From NCBI GenBank assembly GCA_037176705.1, contig CM073889.1, positions 106,161,890 to 106,225,889 on the forward strand: a DNA stretch of 64,000 nucleotides. Direction: 5' to 3'. The notes under the pieces are model-generated. The model had not been told where the DNA came from. It saw only the letters and a program-made list of their open reading frames with translations, and searched no databases. Shown here in pieces: positions 34,850 through 46,429 of the stretch (position 1 is its first letter; every line of letters begins with the position of its first letter). The position numbers and the translations under genes are program-made. Source of the DNA: Molossus alvarezi (lineage: Eukaryota > Chordata > Mammalia > Chiroptera > Molossidae).

Positions 34850-35520
34850 CTCCTAAGTCCCATCCCTGCAACATCTCTCCCCAGTCGCCTCCTTCCCATC
34901 GCCAGGGTCTTACTTTGGACCAAACCGACCAGTCCTCTGGATACTCACAGAAGTGTCTTACCCAGTCTTCTAACTTTCAGACTCCATTCCCTGAACCCAG
35001 CCATCACTCTACTTGCCAGAATGATTTTCCTAAAATTCTTCGAATTGTGGTTTTATAGTCTCTTTAAAGCCTTCAGTGGCTTCACCGGGGTAGCAGAGGG
35101 ATCACACCTCCCACGTTGGTGTTCAGGCAGCTCGTGTCGTCCCTTTTGCTTTCATCTGTCATTTTATCTTCCATCATTTCCCTTTGCGTTCCTTTCTGCG
35201 TAACCTTTTCTACTACGTTTCTCTTCCCTGCATATTAAAATGTTTCCTATTTTTGTGTCCAGTACAACATTGTATGTATTTTGCAGTGGCCTCCTAAGTC
35301 CCATTTTGTAAAGTGTCTCTTCTTTCCCTGAATTCTGAGAGTAATTTTATTTATACTTCTCATGGCACTTTTACTTTGTGTACCTTTATTATATAATTTT
35401 TTTTATGTCAAATATTGATGACATGTACTTTGATATATATATTTTTTTCTGTTTTATCCCCCATAACAAATAACGGCAATGAATTTTATTGACTTGGTGC
35501 CCAATAACGTGTTGCTGAAG
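34850..35520 (+). mobile_element. Old LINE relic, L2-like
   Basis: C/T-rich wording such as 'ttaaagccttcagtggcttc', with earlier 'cagaatgattttcctaaaat', resembles the 3' part of L2-type LINEs and related old elements. The open frame at 34606-35058 partly overlaps it and has no motif. Confidence 0.4.
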
Positions 35521-35983
35521 AAAGTATTGCCCAGGTTAACACCTTGACATGTTAAAGTTGTCTTTCTTTCAGGTCTGTGGCCTTGACTCCAGAACAAGAG
35601 TCTAAACTAACATTGGCCTCTCAACTGGGATAAAATTTAAAAGCAGCTCCTCTGCTTGATAGCCCGTATCATATCATTATTACCGTTTGATATACATATC
35701 ATATATCACATGACTAATTTAGTATATTAAAGACAAGTAATTCTGTTTTCGACTTATACTTAGTGCCTCTCTGTTTCCTTCTTTTATTTATGACCCCATT
35801 TTTAATTTTAAATGCATATGTTGCTTTCTTCCTAGATTATTAACTCTACACAAATAAGACTTTTATCAGCCCATTAGTACAGTGTTAGAAGTAATATAAT
35901 ATAATTATAAGAACTTTATTTTCTGAGGTACATGCACACTTTGGTTCACTGAGCACACATTGAGGAATTAATAAGCAAATATG

Positions 35984-36005
35984 TGTGTATATATATATAT
36001 ATATT
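35984..36005. repeat. (TA)n microsatellite
   Basis: Short run of TA directly after a GTGTGTG stretch. Confidence 0.85.
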
Positions 36006-36254
36006 TAAAATATATGCCTTTAGGTTAATGCTCAATATGTGTGCACAATATAACAAATATTTTATGTAAACAGTACTGAGATTTTATTGAATATTACTTG
36101 CTTTATGTTAGAAAGTAATAGAATATTAGCTCTAATGATAGACTATGTCTGATAGTTAGAGATACTTTAGTTATAGTGTCTCAAATTATGAGGATTCAAT
36201 TATTGTCTCTAGGAAATACGTATTTCTCTCAACCTCATTATCAAAACAATTTCT

Positions 36255-36475
36255 TAAAAAAAATTTTTTTTCTGTATTAATTTTAGAGAGGAAGGAAGGG
36301 AGAGGGAGAAAGAGATAGAAAACATTGATGAGAGAGAACATCAATTGGCCACCTCCTGCATGCCCCCCATTGGGGATCGGGCCCACAACCTGGGCATGTG
36401 CCCTGACTGGGAATTGAACCAATGACCTCTTGGTGCATGAGTCAATGCTCAACTACTGAGCTACACCAGCAGGGC
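36255..36475 (-). mobile_element. Ves SINE 10 (older type)
   Basis: Antisense copy of the older type: 'attaattttagagaggaagg' at the 3' side, 'gcatgccccccattggggat' in the middle, head complement 'gagctacaccagcaggg'. A 16-bp duplication with one mismatch: 'tatcaaaacaatttct' at 36239-36254 and 'tatcaaaacactttct' at 36476-36491. Confidence 0.94.
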
Positions 36476-36837
36476 TATCAAAACACTTTCTACATACTTT
36501 GTCTAAAGTTACCTTTTCCTCATTTAAATTATACAACTCCAAATCCCTTTTCCTCATTAGTATTTGATAATTATAAGCAAAGAAGCAAATATAAGAACAA
36601 GAAATACATGAACAATACAGTCATGCATTTTTCCTTTCTTTCTGTTGATAGCACTGGCTTCATTGAGAAGTGTATTTAATTTTAATTCTCTGAATAACCA
36701 CATTCAAAAGTTGAGTTCATTTCCATTTCAGGCTGATTTCTTTCAAATTTGATTCAATATATAGAATTTTTCTTGAAGCATACCTGTCTACATTCCTTTA
36801 AACTTGTTTTTATGTAGGGAAGGGGGAAAGAAAATTA

Positions 36838-37025
36838 ACATTTATTTTGTATCTCCTTTTGACACAGCCTATTTTTGGCACTGGACACATATTATCTCAT
36901 TCAATTCTCTCCACAATCCTGAGACACTGGGATTATTATTATCATTTTAAAGATGCAAAATTGATGGCTAGAAACCAACATGCCTAAGATTGTTTAATTA
37001 GGAAATGGCAGAGCCAGAATTGAAA
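36838..37025 (-). mobile_element. MIR SINE
   Basis: Antisense MIR wording: 'acatttattttgtatctcct', 'cattcaattctctccacaat', 'attatcattttaaagatgca', and 'ggaaatggcagagccagaat' at the far end. Confidence 0.75.
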
Positions 37026-37151
37026 CAAAATCACCCTCCTATTTTCTTTTGTAAATGATTGTACATAGTTTTCTTTAAGGCAAAGGTTTCACAAATACCT
37101 CACAGGAAGCTACCAAGTTAATAATTTTAAAAATCATATTGGTTTATCTAT

Positions 37152-37153
<2 letters not shown>

Positions 37154-37182
<29 letters not shown>
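37154..37182. repeat. (GT)n microsatellite
   Basis: Pure GT run of about 29 bp, likely polymorphic. Confidence 0.95.
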
Positions 37183-37183
<1 letters not shown>

Positions 37184-37684
37184 AAATCCATGTGTTAAAA
37201 TGCTTATCAGAATATGACACTTTTTGAAACTGCTCCATGCTAGAATTGTGTGATGTCTCCAAATTTGCTGAAGTTTGAGGGTAGACTTTAAAGGGAAACA
37301 TTCCAAAACCACATTGGGAATTGCTTCTTTCTATACAAGCTCTCAAGTTCTTTCTTTTTTGAGACAGTGATGAATTGGTCTTAAAAGCCTGTTGAGATTA
37401 AACTAGGTAGAAACCATCTGTGCCTTTACTCTCACCCATCAGTGTGTGTTAGGTTCTGGGTGACAATAATGGAGAATGTGATCACATTCATTTCCACTCC
37501 CAGCAATTTGGTTTTCTCCAATATGCCCCAGGTTGCTCCAGAAGTCTTGCTTAATTGAGTTGTAACTTACCCGTTTTGGAATTATTAAAACTCTACGCAT
37601 CCCAACGAGAGACTGTAAGTTGTTTGTTATGATGATACCTATGGTTGCTGTTATCTTAGTGGCAACACTTCTAAGTGTGAGCAG

Positions 37685-37830
37685 TATATAGAAAGGGCTG
37701 GCATCAGGTCCAGAAGATGTAAATTAGAATATCCAGTTAGCTCTGTGAACTACATCAAGTCACTTAACTGGCTCCTAGTCTGTTTCTCCTCCACAAAATT
37801 AAAGGGTTGAACAATAAAATCACCAGTGAA
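37685..37830 (+). mobile_element. MIR fragment
   Basis: Sense MIR-like: 'gctctgtgaactacatcaag' then 'tcacttaactggctcc' and 'tttctcctccacaaaattaa'. Decayed. Confidence 0.55.
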
Positions 37831-37859
37831 GTTTTCTTTTTTGAACCATTTCCCCCCCA

Positions 37860-38460
37860 AATTGGAAAAGCAATACATGACTGTAGTGAAAAAATATATA
37901 TGTAAATGATACAAAAATAACACAATAAAAAAGAATTCTCTCCTTCCAGTCTCCCAGCCCTTCTCCTTAAATGCAAATGGTATTAGCAGATTTTGCGGGT
38001 GTTGACACACATTTTCTTTGCCTCTACCATCAGGTGTGGAGGTATATGGGTGGGACATGCAACCTTTATTTTCTTTTTATCTCAAGTGGGAATATCCTAT
38101 ACTCACTGTTCAGTTGAATTTTATTAAATGGCATACATCTGGGAGATTTTTTTATATTTAGATTGACCTCATTATTTTTAATGGTTACATCATATTTTGT
38201 GTATGAATATACCATATTTTATTTAGTCAGTTTTCTATTGATGGACATTTATGGTTTTCACAACAAACATACATAATTGTATATATGATATTGCAAGTAT
38301 ATGTAGGCAAAAAGATATGTAGAATGGATTCTAGAAGTGAAATTACTAGTTCATATTACTTTTAAAAATAAGTTTAGGATAATACACAGTTGATTTTTAA
38401 AAACATAATAACATCTTTGGGGAAAATTATACAACTGTATAAAAATTCAAGCAATAAACA
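37860..38460 (-). mobile_element. Ancient LINE relic, antisense
   Basis: Words such as 'tttctattgatggacattta' and 'agaatggattctagaagtga' resemble antisense old L1 sequence, as at 1.3 kb and 26 kb. Heavily decayed. Confidence 0.55.
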
Positions 38461-38726
38461 AGAATAAAAAAAGAAAGGAAAAATATCAACCATCTAGAAA
38501 TCATTATTGTTTTTACATTAGGGGACAAGAATAACAGACCTATATTAAAGCTTATGTCGAAAGAACACTAGATAGATAAAATTTTATTAAAAAGGACTAT
38601 ATGCTGTTTTAAAACTGTTATATTTAATTTTTATTTAGCTCTAACAATGAAAAGAAAGTAAGGTCAAACTGAAGGAATCTCTAAATTTTAGATAAATATT
38701 TTATTGCCACAAGAAATGTTAATTTC

Positions 38727-38967
38727 GCCCTGGCCGGTTTGGCCCAGCGGTTAGAGCATCAGCCTGCGGTCCCGAGAGACCCGGGTTCGGTTCCCGCTAA
38801 GGGCATGTACCTCGGTTGCAGTTTGTCCCCGGCCCTGGTCGGTCGTGCGGGTGGCAGTCACTCGATGTGTCCCTTTCACATCGATGTTTCTCTCTCTCTC
38901 CCTCTTCCTCTCTCTCCCTCCCACTCTATCTGAACAAAAAATGTCCTCCGGTGAGGATAAAAAAAAA
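38727..38967 (+). mobile_element. Ves SINE 11
   Basis: Near-consensus young-type copy: 'ccctggccggtttggcccag', 'gagagacccgggttcggttc', 'tttgtccccggccctggtcg', tail 'ggtgaggataaaaaaa'. A perfect 16-bp duplication 'aagaaatgttaatttc' lies at 38711-38726 and 38968-38983. The 'atggaaaa' of the usual pre-tail phrase is missing. Confidence 0.97.
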
Positions 38968-39059
38968 AAGAAATGTTAATTTCTAAAAGTAAAAGGAAGA
39001 TTCCAAAAATACCGAGGACAAAAGCTACTCTTACACAATATTCCACTTTGCCACCCCAC

Positions 39060-39802
39060 GGGCACCCAGCTCCAGACTTTGTTAATTATAAAAATATTGG
39101 TTAACATCTATAAATTTTACAGTCTAGTTTATAATAATTATTACCAATCATTACCTTAGTATTTGTCTTGTTTCTATATTTAATAGGCTCAGGACTTGTT
39201 ATATATTTTTTAAAGCCACATCCTTCCTATTTTTGAGTTCTTTATTTTGATTCATTTTTTGATTACCTGGATTTAATTGACATTGATATTTTTCAAGAAG
39301 GAATCAAATTACTATTTTTCTATGTGCTTGAATGCATGTGAGAACACAGATCAGCTGTTTTGTAGACAAGGAATTAATTGGCTGAGTATAATATTCCTGG
39401 GTCCCATCTTCCTTCAGAATGTTTGAGACATCACTGGCTTTCAGAATAAAGAGTTGAGTGAAACTTTCGGATTCCCCTGCATTTCCCACATGAAAATGAC
39501 TTGCTTTTGTTGTGTAGATGTCTGAAGATTTACTTTTTCACATTAGAACTTAAAAAGTTAATTTGAATCTGTGTCAGTGCCATTTCTCTTACATCAAATT
39601 TTCTTGGAATATGGTCTACATTTATGGTTGGCATATTTACTTCTTCCTTCATTCCAAGGACATTTTTTAATGGTGTATTTTATAATGCTTTTCTCCTTGA
39701 TTTGTAAAATTTCTAATCCAACATTATTTTATGTTGAATATATATGTGTGTGTGTATGTATATATACACATATATATACATATATATAAAAATATATATA
39801 TA

Positions 39803-39842
<40 letters not shown>

Positions 39843-40080
39843 CACTTTTTTTTTTTTTTTGGTCCTTCATATCTACTTTTTTCTCTGTAATGCTTTAATC
39901 CATTTCATTGGCAATTCACCTGCAGTTTTTCCTACCAGCAATTTGATTTTCAGGCATGTAGATTTTTCTTTGGCTGTTTCTAACATTTCTATTAAATCTG
40001 TAATCCTAATTTTTGGTTCTTATTTTTTTCTCTCGCAATTCTGTGAGCTCCCTTTACTTTTTATTTTGTATGTTTTATTA
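39060..40080 (-). mobile_element. Ancient L1/HAL1-type relic, antisense
   Basis: Antisense ORF1-region wording, such as 'gctgagtataatattcctgg' and 'tcactggctttcagaataaa'. It is interrupted by a TG/TA microsatellite at 39739-39845. No frame remains. Confidence 0.5.
39739..39862. repeat. Compound TA/TG microsatellite
   Basis: Alternating blocks of TATATG, TGTG, ACATAT, TATATA, a pure GT run near 39805-39832, TATATACAC, then a T-run of about 18. Alternating purine-pyrimidine DNA, visible directly. Confidence 0.92.
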
Positions 40081-40445
40081 TCCCCCCTCAGCTCTTATTG
40101 AAATTAATTCATGTTATTATTAGCTTCTCTTCTTTTTTCCATTGTGTTTTTTTTCCACATGGAATTTTAAATGTCTTTTATTAAATTTAAATGCCCCATT
40201 TACTCTACTCACTAGAGGCAGTGCCTGTCTTTTCCATTACCAAAATTCCACAGCAGAGAGACTCTGTCAGGCCTTTCTATTTTTACCACTTCCCCAGGCT
40301 ACTTACCCACCTCCTGAACTCACTGCTCTAAATTGGGGAATATTCAGGAGATTTCTTTGAATTTTTTTCTTTTTGCATTCCCCCTCATTGTATTTCTTTG
40401 CAGTAAATGTATGGTGATGAATGATGAAGAGTGCATCAATATCTT

Positions 40446-40685
40446 TTTTTTTTTTAATTCTCACCCAAGGGTATTTTTCCATTTATCTTCAGACAGAGTG
40501 GGCGGGAGGGAGAGAGAGGGAAACATCGATGTGAGAGGGACACATTGACTGGCTGCCTTGTGCACGATGCTGACCAGGGCTGGGAACAAACCACAACTGA
40601 GGTACGTGCCCTTGATTGGAATCGAACCCATGACTCACTGGTCCATGGGCCGACGCTCTAACTGCTGAGCCAGACTGGCCAGGGC
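40446..40685 (-). mobile_element. Ves SINE 12
   Basis: Antisense copy with 'attctcacccaagggtattt' tail and 'tgagccagactggccaggg' at the head. A 12-bp duplication 'catcaatatctt' is at 40434-40445 and 40686-40697. Confidence 0.95.
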
Positions 40686-40934
40686 CATCAATATCTTCTA
40701 TTTATTTCATTGGCAACAACATTTTGAGGATTGTGGAATGAAGTTCTTACTCCTTTCTGATTGTTCACTGCTGATACATTTTTTAAAACATTCTTCTGAG
40801 AGTTGTTATAGCTCATATAGATATGAGTGGGGGAATGTTTTAACCTGGCATTGCCTTTTACACAGAAATACTCTCCATTATAGATGTTGGGAATTATCCT
40901 CCAAAAGGGCAGTACCCACGTACATTCCACCAAC

Positions 40935-41270
40935 GGAGACTGCATAAAGCCAAACTACCAGACTCTTCAATCTTTGGCAACTATGTATGTGACAATGTTA
41001 CTTGATTTTTTAATATATAGCTCTCATGAATAAGGTTGGGTGGAAACTTGTTCTTATTGATTTGTCAGAGCTCTTTATTGCTTATGGGAAATATGTTTTC
41101 AAGTATTTTCCCCAGTTTATCATTTTTGGCTTTGATTATGATTTTTTTTTGTTTGTTTTTTAATTTTTAAATTTTGTGGAGCCAAATCTTAAATTTTCTT
41201 TATATTTCTGAGTTTTGTGCTTTCTGAGAAAGGCCTTCCTCAGCCCTAGATTAAAAAATATATATATATT
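40935..41270 (-). mobile_element. Ancient L1 ORF2 fragment, antisense
   Basis: The plus strand shows 'tcttattgatttgtcagagc', 'aagtattttccccagtttat', 'gagccaaatcttaaattttc' and 'tgagaaaggccttcctcagc', the decayed antisense of the L1M ORF2 C-terminal part. Confidence 0.75.
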
Positions 41271-43610
41271 CCTGGCCGCCCCCACCCCCCCAACCAACAC
41301 AAACATGCCACTAAGCCTGGATTCATGAACAAGGGGCTTAGCATGTATGTTTGAAAAGCTTTCCCTGCCTGAGATCCATTGCATCTTGAGAGTCTCTACC
41401 GTGACTTCCAAATACGACATTCCATGAGTATAAGTGATACTTCACAAAGAGGAAAGTGTGGACATTTTGTTAGGATAAAATGAGCTACAGGCATCCAGTT
41501 CAGGACTTCCTAAGATACAGAGATTTATAAAATACAATTCATTACCATCACATGGTGAAATATAATAATCTCCCTTGTTGGAGGACTTTGTTGAAATCAT
41601 AAAAGGGCGAGGGTGGCCACTCTTCTGAGCAGAAGAACAAACGCTCCTCCATGATATTAACAAACATTTGGAGAAGAGCATGAAACAAGAGCGGGTTGTC
41701 ACTAGATTGGGACCATACAGATCAAAGGGCCTGGAAAGGGTATTTAGTAGGGCTTTTTGTCATGGTTATCTCAGAAACACATTTCATCCAAGAAAACGAA
41801 AAGGCCTGCCTAAATGATGACAGGCATGTGCCATCCTACCTTCTGAAGTGAGTCTGTTAGAATATCTCCCCAGTTTAGAGGCTTTTTCATAGACAGGACA
41901 TCTTTCTGTCCAAAATGATAAGGTGGAGAACATGTAGCCAAATGAAATTATCCAAGTGGCAGAACATTTGTGTGTAAAATAATTTATAGCTCCCCATAAA
42001 TGTTGTTAAATCTGGGACTTGTACAATGCTGAGTTATGAATCCAGCCCTTGTTCATGTTTCCTTTGCAATATGTGGTGGGAAACAGCTATTAAAAATACT
42101 AGCGTCACTATTTATTCAAAGATTCCACATCACCAGAATAAATTGCCTGAGAGGAAACATCTTGTTCATAATGATTTGGAATACAGAGCTTAAAGTTTCA
42201 TGCACGGAGCGTTTTGCTTTATAATAAGGAAGCATTCATAATAAATGTGTGATATTTGTTAGTGCTAAAGATATAGCTAAATGTTTCATGAAAGAGCTAT
42301 TGTGCACTTGATTTTACAATAAACAGTTAAAACTCCTAAAGTAGATTTGATGCAAGAGAATGTTTGCTTAGATTTAGCAAAGAGAAATACTGTAAATAAT
42401 TCACGGGGTATAATTTGACTCAATATTTTTCCTGGCCTGTGAGGTGCATGCACCTCCTCCCCTCCCACCCCCAGAGAGTTTTGTTCTTTTCCTCAGGTAG
42501 CAATTCCTTATGGTTTGCAATGCAACTCTAGGGTGAACTGGAAAATTAAGTCAGAAACTCACCGGAGGGAAACGTATGTGCTAGGTTAGAAAGAATCTTG
42601 TGCCTTCTTCTTTACATGGTCTTGAAGGTCTTCAGAGATGCCACCTGCCACCTCTTTTGAGAAAGACAGTGAAAGGGAAGAGATGTAGCGGGGCTGAACT
42701 GGCATGATGCCCATTGGTTTCTTCTCTTTGGTAGCAAAGGTTTCTGCCTCTGACTTCTCCCTCCAGCAAACCAAACATAACTAGGCGAGAAGTTAAAGCA
42801 AGACAAAAATATTGTGACTTTGGACCATTGTACCACAGTATAGGGTTAGTTGCATATTACTAACCTGAGCTATGATGCCTAGGGCCATCCCTAGGGTGTC
42901 CCTTCTGCTAGCAATTATGTGAAGGCAAAAACAGGTTACAAAGAATATCAGGGCAGCCTTGAAGGAAAAATGGAAAAGAACTTGAAGGGACATTCCAACC
43001 ATTATCTCAGAGATAGTGAGGGCTCTACAGAGCTTCAGTTTCCAGGGTCACCTTTTCTTATCCACCAACTTCCTTTGTAAACAATTCTTGGCTAATTTCC
43101 CTGCCCACTTTTACTTAAGTTACTAGGAATCTAACATGTATTTCCATTTTTAGTGATTATCAAACTATAAGGAGGTTCTTGTTCTTTTTCTATCTTTGAT
43201 TTGTTATTGATATTTCTTTATAACACAACAAAGCAAATATTATTTTACAATTGGCTGAAGATAACCAATTCGCTAAGTGCAATTTAAGTCCACAGATGTT
43301 TTTCTTTCAAGTACGAGTTGTGTCGAAGTAGGCTTCTGAGAGGGTAATCACCAGGCTTTGTTCTTTCCCCCTTCATTCCCTACCACAATAAACAGAAGGA
43401 AAAATAGTTCCCAAGGCTGCAAGAAGAAAATAGCTTCAACTGCATGATAAATCTCCTTAAATCAGAGCAGGAGAAGCGGTTTTGAAGAAAGATGTCTATA
43501 TCAAGAGCACTAAAACCCTTCCTTATCTGCCTCATGTGTCTGAGGTGAAGAAAGGTGTACTAAAAAGTGTGTTTCCTCAATGAGCAACCTCTAGATAAGA
43601 TGTTGTTATC
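41271..43610. other. Unique, repeat-poor DNA
   Basis: About 2.3 kb with no interspersed repeat I can name. AT-rich and complex at 42000-42450, which could be conserved non-coding DNA. A candidate two-exon small ORF on the minus strand at 42586-43000 is listed separately. Other short frames look random. Confidence 0.45.
42586..43000 (-). CDS. Candidate two-exon small membrane ORF, speculative
   Basis: On the minus strand an ATG frame ending at 42865 encodes a hydrophobic segment ('AALIFFVTCFCLHIIASRRD'). It is followed by a donor-like 'cag|gttagt' at 42865/42864. After 84 bp comes a pyrimidine-rich run and 'cgcctag' at 42787-42781. The next frame, in matching phase, is open to a TAA at 42586 and encodes a basic, polar tail. 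Joined, the product would be a small single-pass membrane protein of about 110 residues. I do not recognise it, and splice-like words arise by chance, so this is a weak candidate. Confidence 0.15.
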
Positions 43611-43765
43611 AAAAGCTCCGGGAGCCAGGAGATGTGAATTTCAGTCTTGGCTCCAATACCAATGAGCTAGTGAAGTTGGCCTCTTTCCCCTTCAGCTTCC
43701 TTAGGCAGAAGCCGGTTAGAAGTGATTCTAAAATCCTTTCCAGCTTTAATCTCCTCGTTTCAAGC
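43611..43765 (+). mobile_element. Possible MIR fragment
   Basis: 'gagccaggagatgtgaattt' then 'cagtcttggctccaatacca' and 'ccttcagcttccttagg' fit a decayed sense MIR. Confidence 0.5.
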
Positions 43766-45770
43766 TGAGTGTTTCCTGAGTTGTGGTCTGACACATATCA
43801 GAAATGGGCCAGAGTTGAACCACCCAGTTCCAGTAGGAGGAAATTTCGCTCCTCTGAATGTGAACAAAGGAAAATTTCTCTTTGCTTAGATGTGAGCCTC
43901 TTGAGAAAGGAATTCCAGGGAAGGAGATTTTACCTAGGAACAGAGCCTGGGAAGAGGAGGCATTATTACCTGTGGATGCTCCATCATCAAGTCTTATGCC
44001 ACCTTTGATGCCAACATGACCCACTGGTACTCTGAGGACTTCAGGGAGCTCAGAGGCTCCTTGGGGTGTTTTGATGCACCTTGCAGTGCCCACCCCATTT
44101 CAGTTACTACCAGAGATTGTGAAAAGTCACTACTGCATCATGACATTGTCATGGCAATATGATGTCATGTCACATTACGTCATACCAGAGGGTTTCATAG
44201 ACCACTAGTCCCATGACCCTAGAGAAATGGCCTTCAGATGTGTTCATCTTAAGACCACTTCCACCTGGCCAACCCACCCTTGTACCCCCTCCTCTTTTCC
44301 AGACCACAAGTGACAAACCCATGGGACTTTCCTTCCCAGTCTTGACTCCTCATAACCAGAGCAAAATCAGCTAAACCTACCCATCAGACCAAGACCAAAA
44401 GCTTTTAAGTGGGAACAAAAACATGTTTTTAATGAGAGAGCAAAGAAGAATGAAACAAATCAATTCTTTTATGCCAGGAACCAAAATACAGTGGTATATT
44501 ATAAACACTGAGATTTCAAGAGCTCGCATATTATGTTGAGGACTCTTGGGAAGACACTTTGAGAAGTCTCTCCTTGAGGTAGGTTATCTGTCCAGACAGG
44601 GTCATCTGCAAATCTGTTTCTTTTTATGTATTGCTTTTTTTCTCCCAGTAGCCAGGAACTTGGGTCCTGAACCAGTTCAGAGGCTCACACACCCCTTTCT
44701 GAGTCACTGCTTTCTAAGACAACACTCGGATTTTCCTTGGAGCATGTCCATTCGGTCCCTGACCAGGGTGTAACCTATTTAACTTATAAAACCTGACAGT
44801 TTCATAGCCAAAGGTGGGTTAGGAGGCAGTTCATCAAAGTTCAAATCACGATAAGAGATCCGGCATGAAATGGGAGGCTGGACTTTCCATAAAGGAAGGT
44901 ATTATTTTGGGAGAAATTGGCATGTTTATGATTCTTGAGACCATGTGAGCTCAGTTTTTCCCCTTAAACATCTGCCACAGGTGCTGGGAAAACACGGCTT
45001 GTGTTTTTGTATGAACATGGTGTAAATAATGTCCACTTTCAATAAACCCTTAAACCCAAAACAGCTGCCGTTTGGGGCTTAAAAACATCTTGTGACTTCT
45101 CGTAAGTCTGAGCGACCTTATCACCATTCTCCATTTAAAAATGTTACTCCTCCCCCCATGTTCACCTTTGGTCTGTAACCCTGTATAGTTCAGAGCCCTT
45201 GACTCTGCTTTTCACAAATACATGGCGATGGCTTTACGAAATAAATAAACCACTTGTTCTTGCTTCTGGGAGGAGGTGCCGAAGCTGGAGCATGTACCAC
45301 TCTCATGGTCAAAACACCCTCTGCTTTGTGATCTAAAAAAACAAAAACTTTTTAAAACTCTGGCACTCAGGGCCTTTGGAAAAAAATGCATGTGACCATT
45401 TCCCTTTCTGTGTTTGTTCTGTGTTGTAAGCCACAACGGCTAGGACTTCATCTTCTAAATTCTTCTGTGATTCCTGAAGATTGGGGCAAGGAAGCAATCT
45501 ATAAAGCCCGTGCATGGAGTCAGTACCACTCTGGGGTTCAGGCATTTATCTGTGTTCTCTTAGCTACTCAGGATTTTATGTCTGCAACTCCAGTGGATTC
45601 AAAGGCTGAGAGAGGTTTTCCTTTCAGCAAGTTCTTCTCTTGTCCTGGGAGCTGACTGGTACCATTCTAGAGACAATGGGGTTGTGTTCTCACTTTTAAT
45701 ACAAAGAATATGATATACTTCTTTAAAAAAAATAAATAAATTCTTGACTTTAATTCTGTTACCAATACTT
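43766..45770. other. Unique DNA with CRE-like cluster
   Basis: About 2 kb without a named repeat. Short frames on both strands have no motif. A cluster of CRE/ATF-like words lies at 44136-44183. Confidence 0.4.
44136..44183. promoter_or_regulatory. Cluster of CRE/ATF-like sites
   Basis: Within 48 bp the words 'atgacattgtcat' (an inverted repeat), 'tgatgtcatg', 'tgtcac' and 'attacgtcat' occur. TTACGTCA is a known half-mutant CRE/ATF site; the others share TGA(C/T)GTCA-like halves. The function is inference only. Confidence 0.3.
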
Positions 45771-45779
45771 TTTATTTAT

Positions 45780-46026
45780 TTATTTTTAAAAACCCTCACC
45801 CCTGGATATTTCTCCATTTATCTTCAGGTAGAGTGGGAGGGAGGGAGGAGGAGAGAGAGAAAAACATTGACGTGAGAGAGACGCATCAGTTGGTTACCTC
45901 CCACACGACCCCGACCAGGGCTGGGGACCGAACCACAACTAGGGTACAAGCCTCTGACTGGAATCGAACCTGCAGCTCTTTGGTCCTTGGGCTGACTCTA
46001 ACTGCTGAGCCAAACCGGTCAGGGCT
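45780..46026 (-). mobile_element. Ves SINE 13
   Basis: Antisense copy: 'aaccctcacccctggatatt' tail, GA-rich middle and 'tgagccaaaccggtcaggg' head. The duplication is short ('atactttt' on both sides). A T-run of about 22 follows at 46030-46052, so the right flank is low-complexity. Confidence 0.9.
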
Positions 46027-46220
46027 ATACTTTTTTTTTTTTTTTTTTTTTTAAAGATTTTATTTCTAAAGATAGGATGTGAAATGATGGAGCAAAAATA
46101 ATCCAGAACACTTTTGCATGTTATAACTCTTAATAGAGGCCAGATTAAGTAGTTGAATGAAAACTCATTTACTCAGATCTCTGGTGTACCTGCTCAATAT
46201 CTGGTCCTGGTGATTGGGCC

Positions 46221-46412
46221 CAGTGGTTCTCACCTGGGGCAGTTTGCCTCCAGGGACACTGGGCACTGTGGCTGGTTGTACCTTGGGGAGGGTGTTGTAG
46301 GCATCTATTGGGTAGAGGCAAGGAAGGCTGCTAACTCTCCTGCAATCCACAGTGTAGCCCTCACAGCGCAGAAGGGTCTCCTTAAAATATCAGTGCGGTA
46401 CTGCCCTCTTAT
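46221..46412 (+). mobile_element. MER20-like hAT-Charlie element
   Basis: Starts with the terminal 'cagtggttctcacctggggc' and carries 'gcatctattgggtagaggca' and 'ctgctaactctcctgcaatc', as in MER20-type non-autonomous hAT DNA transposons. Name given from memory. No transposase. The frame at 46153-46461 across it is not a gene. Confidence 0.7.
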
Positions 46413-46429
46413 TTATGGTTTCGCATTCC

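Noticed and set aside
34606..35058. 150-codon plus frame, Ser/Pro-rich
   Set aside because: Overlaps an old LINE-like relic, has no domain and no supporting splice or promoter signal.
38727..38800. tRNA gene look-alikes at SINE heads
   Set aside because: A- and B-box-like words exist, but the sequence continues into the SINE body and tail with target-site duplications. It does not close into a tRNA.
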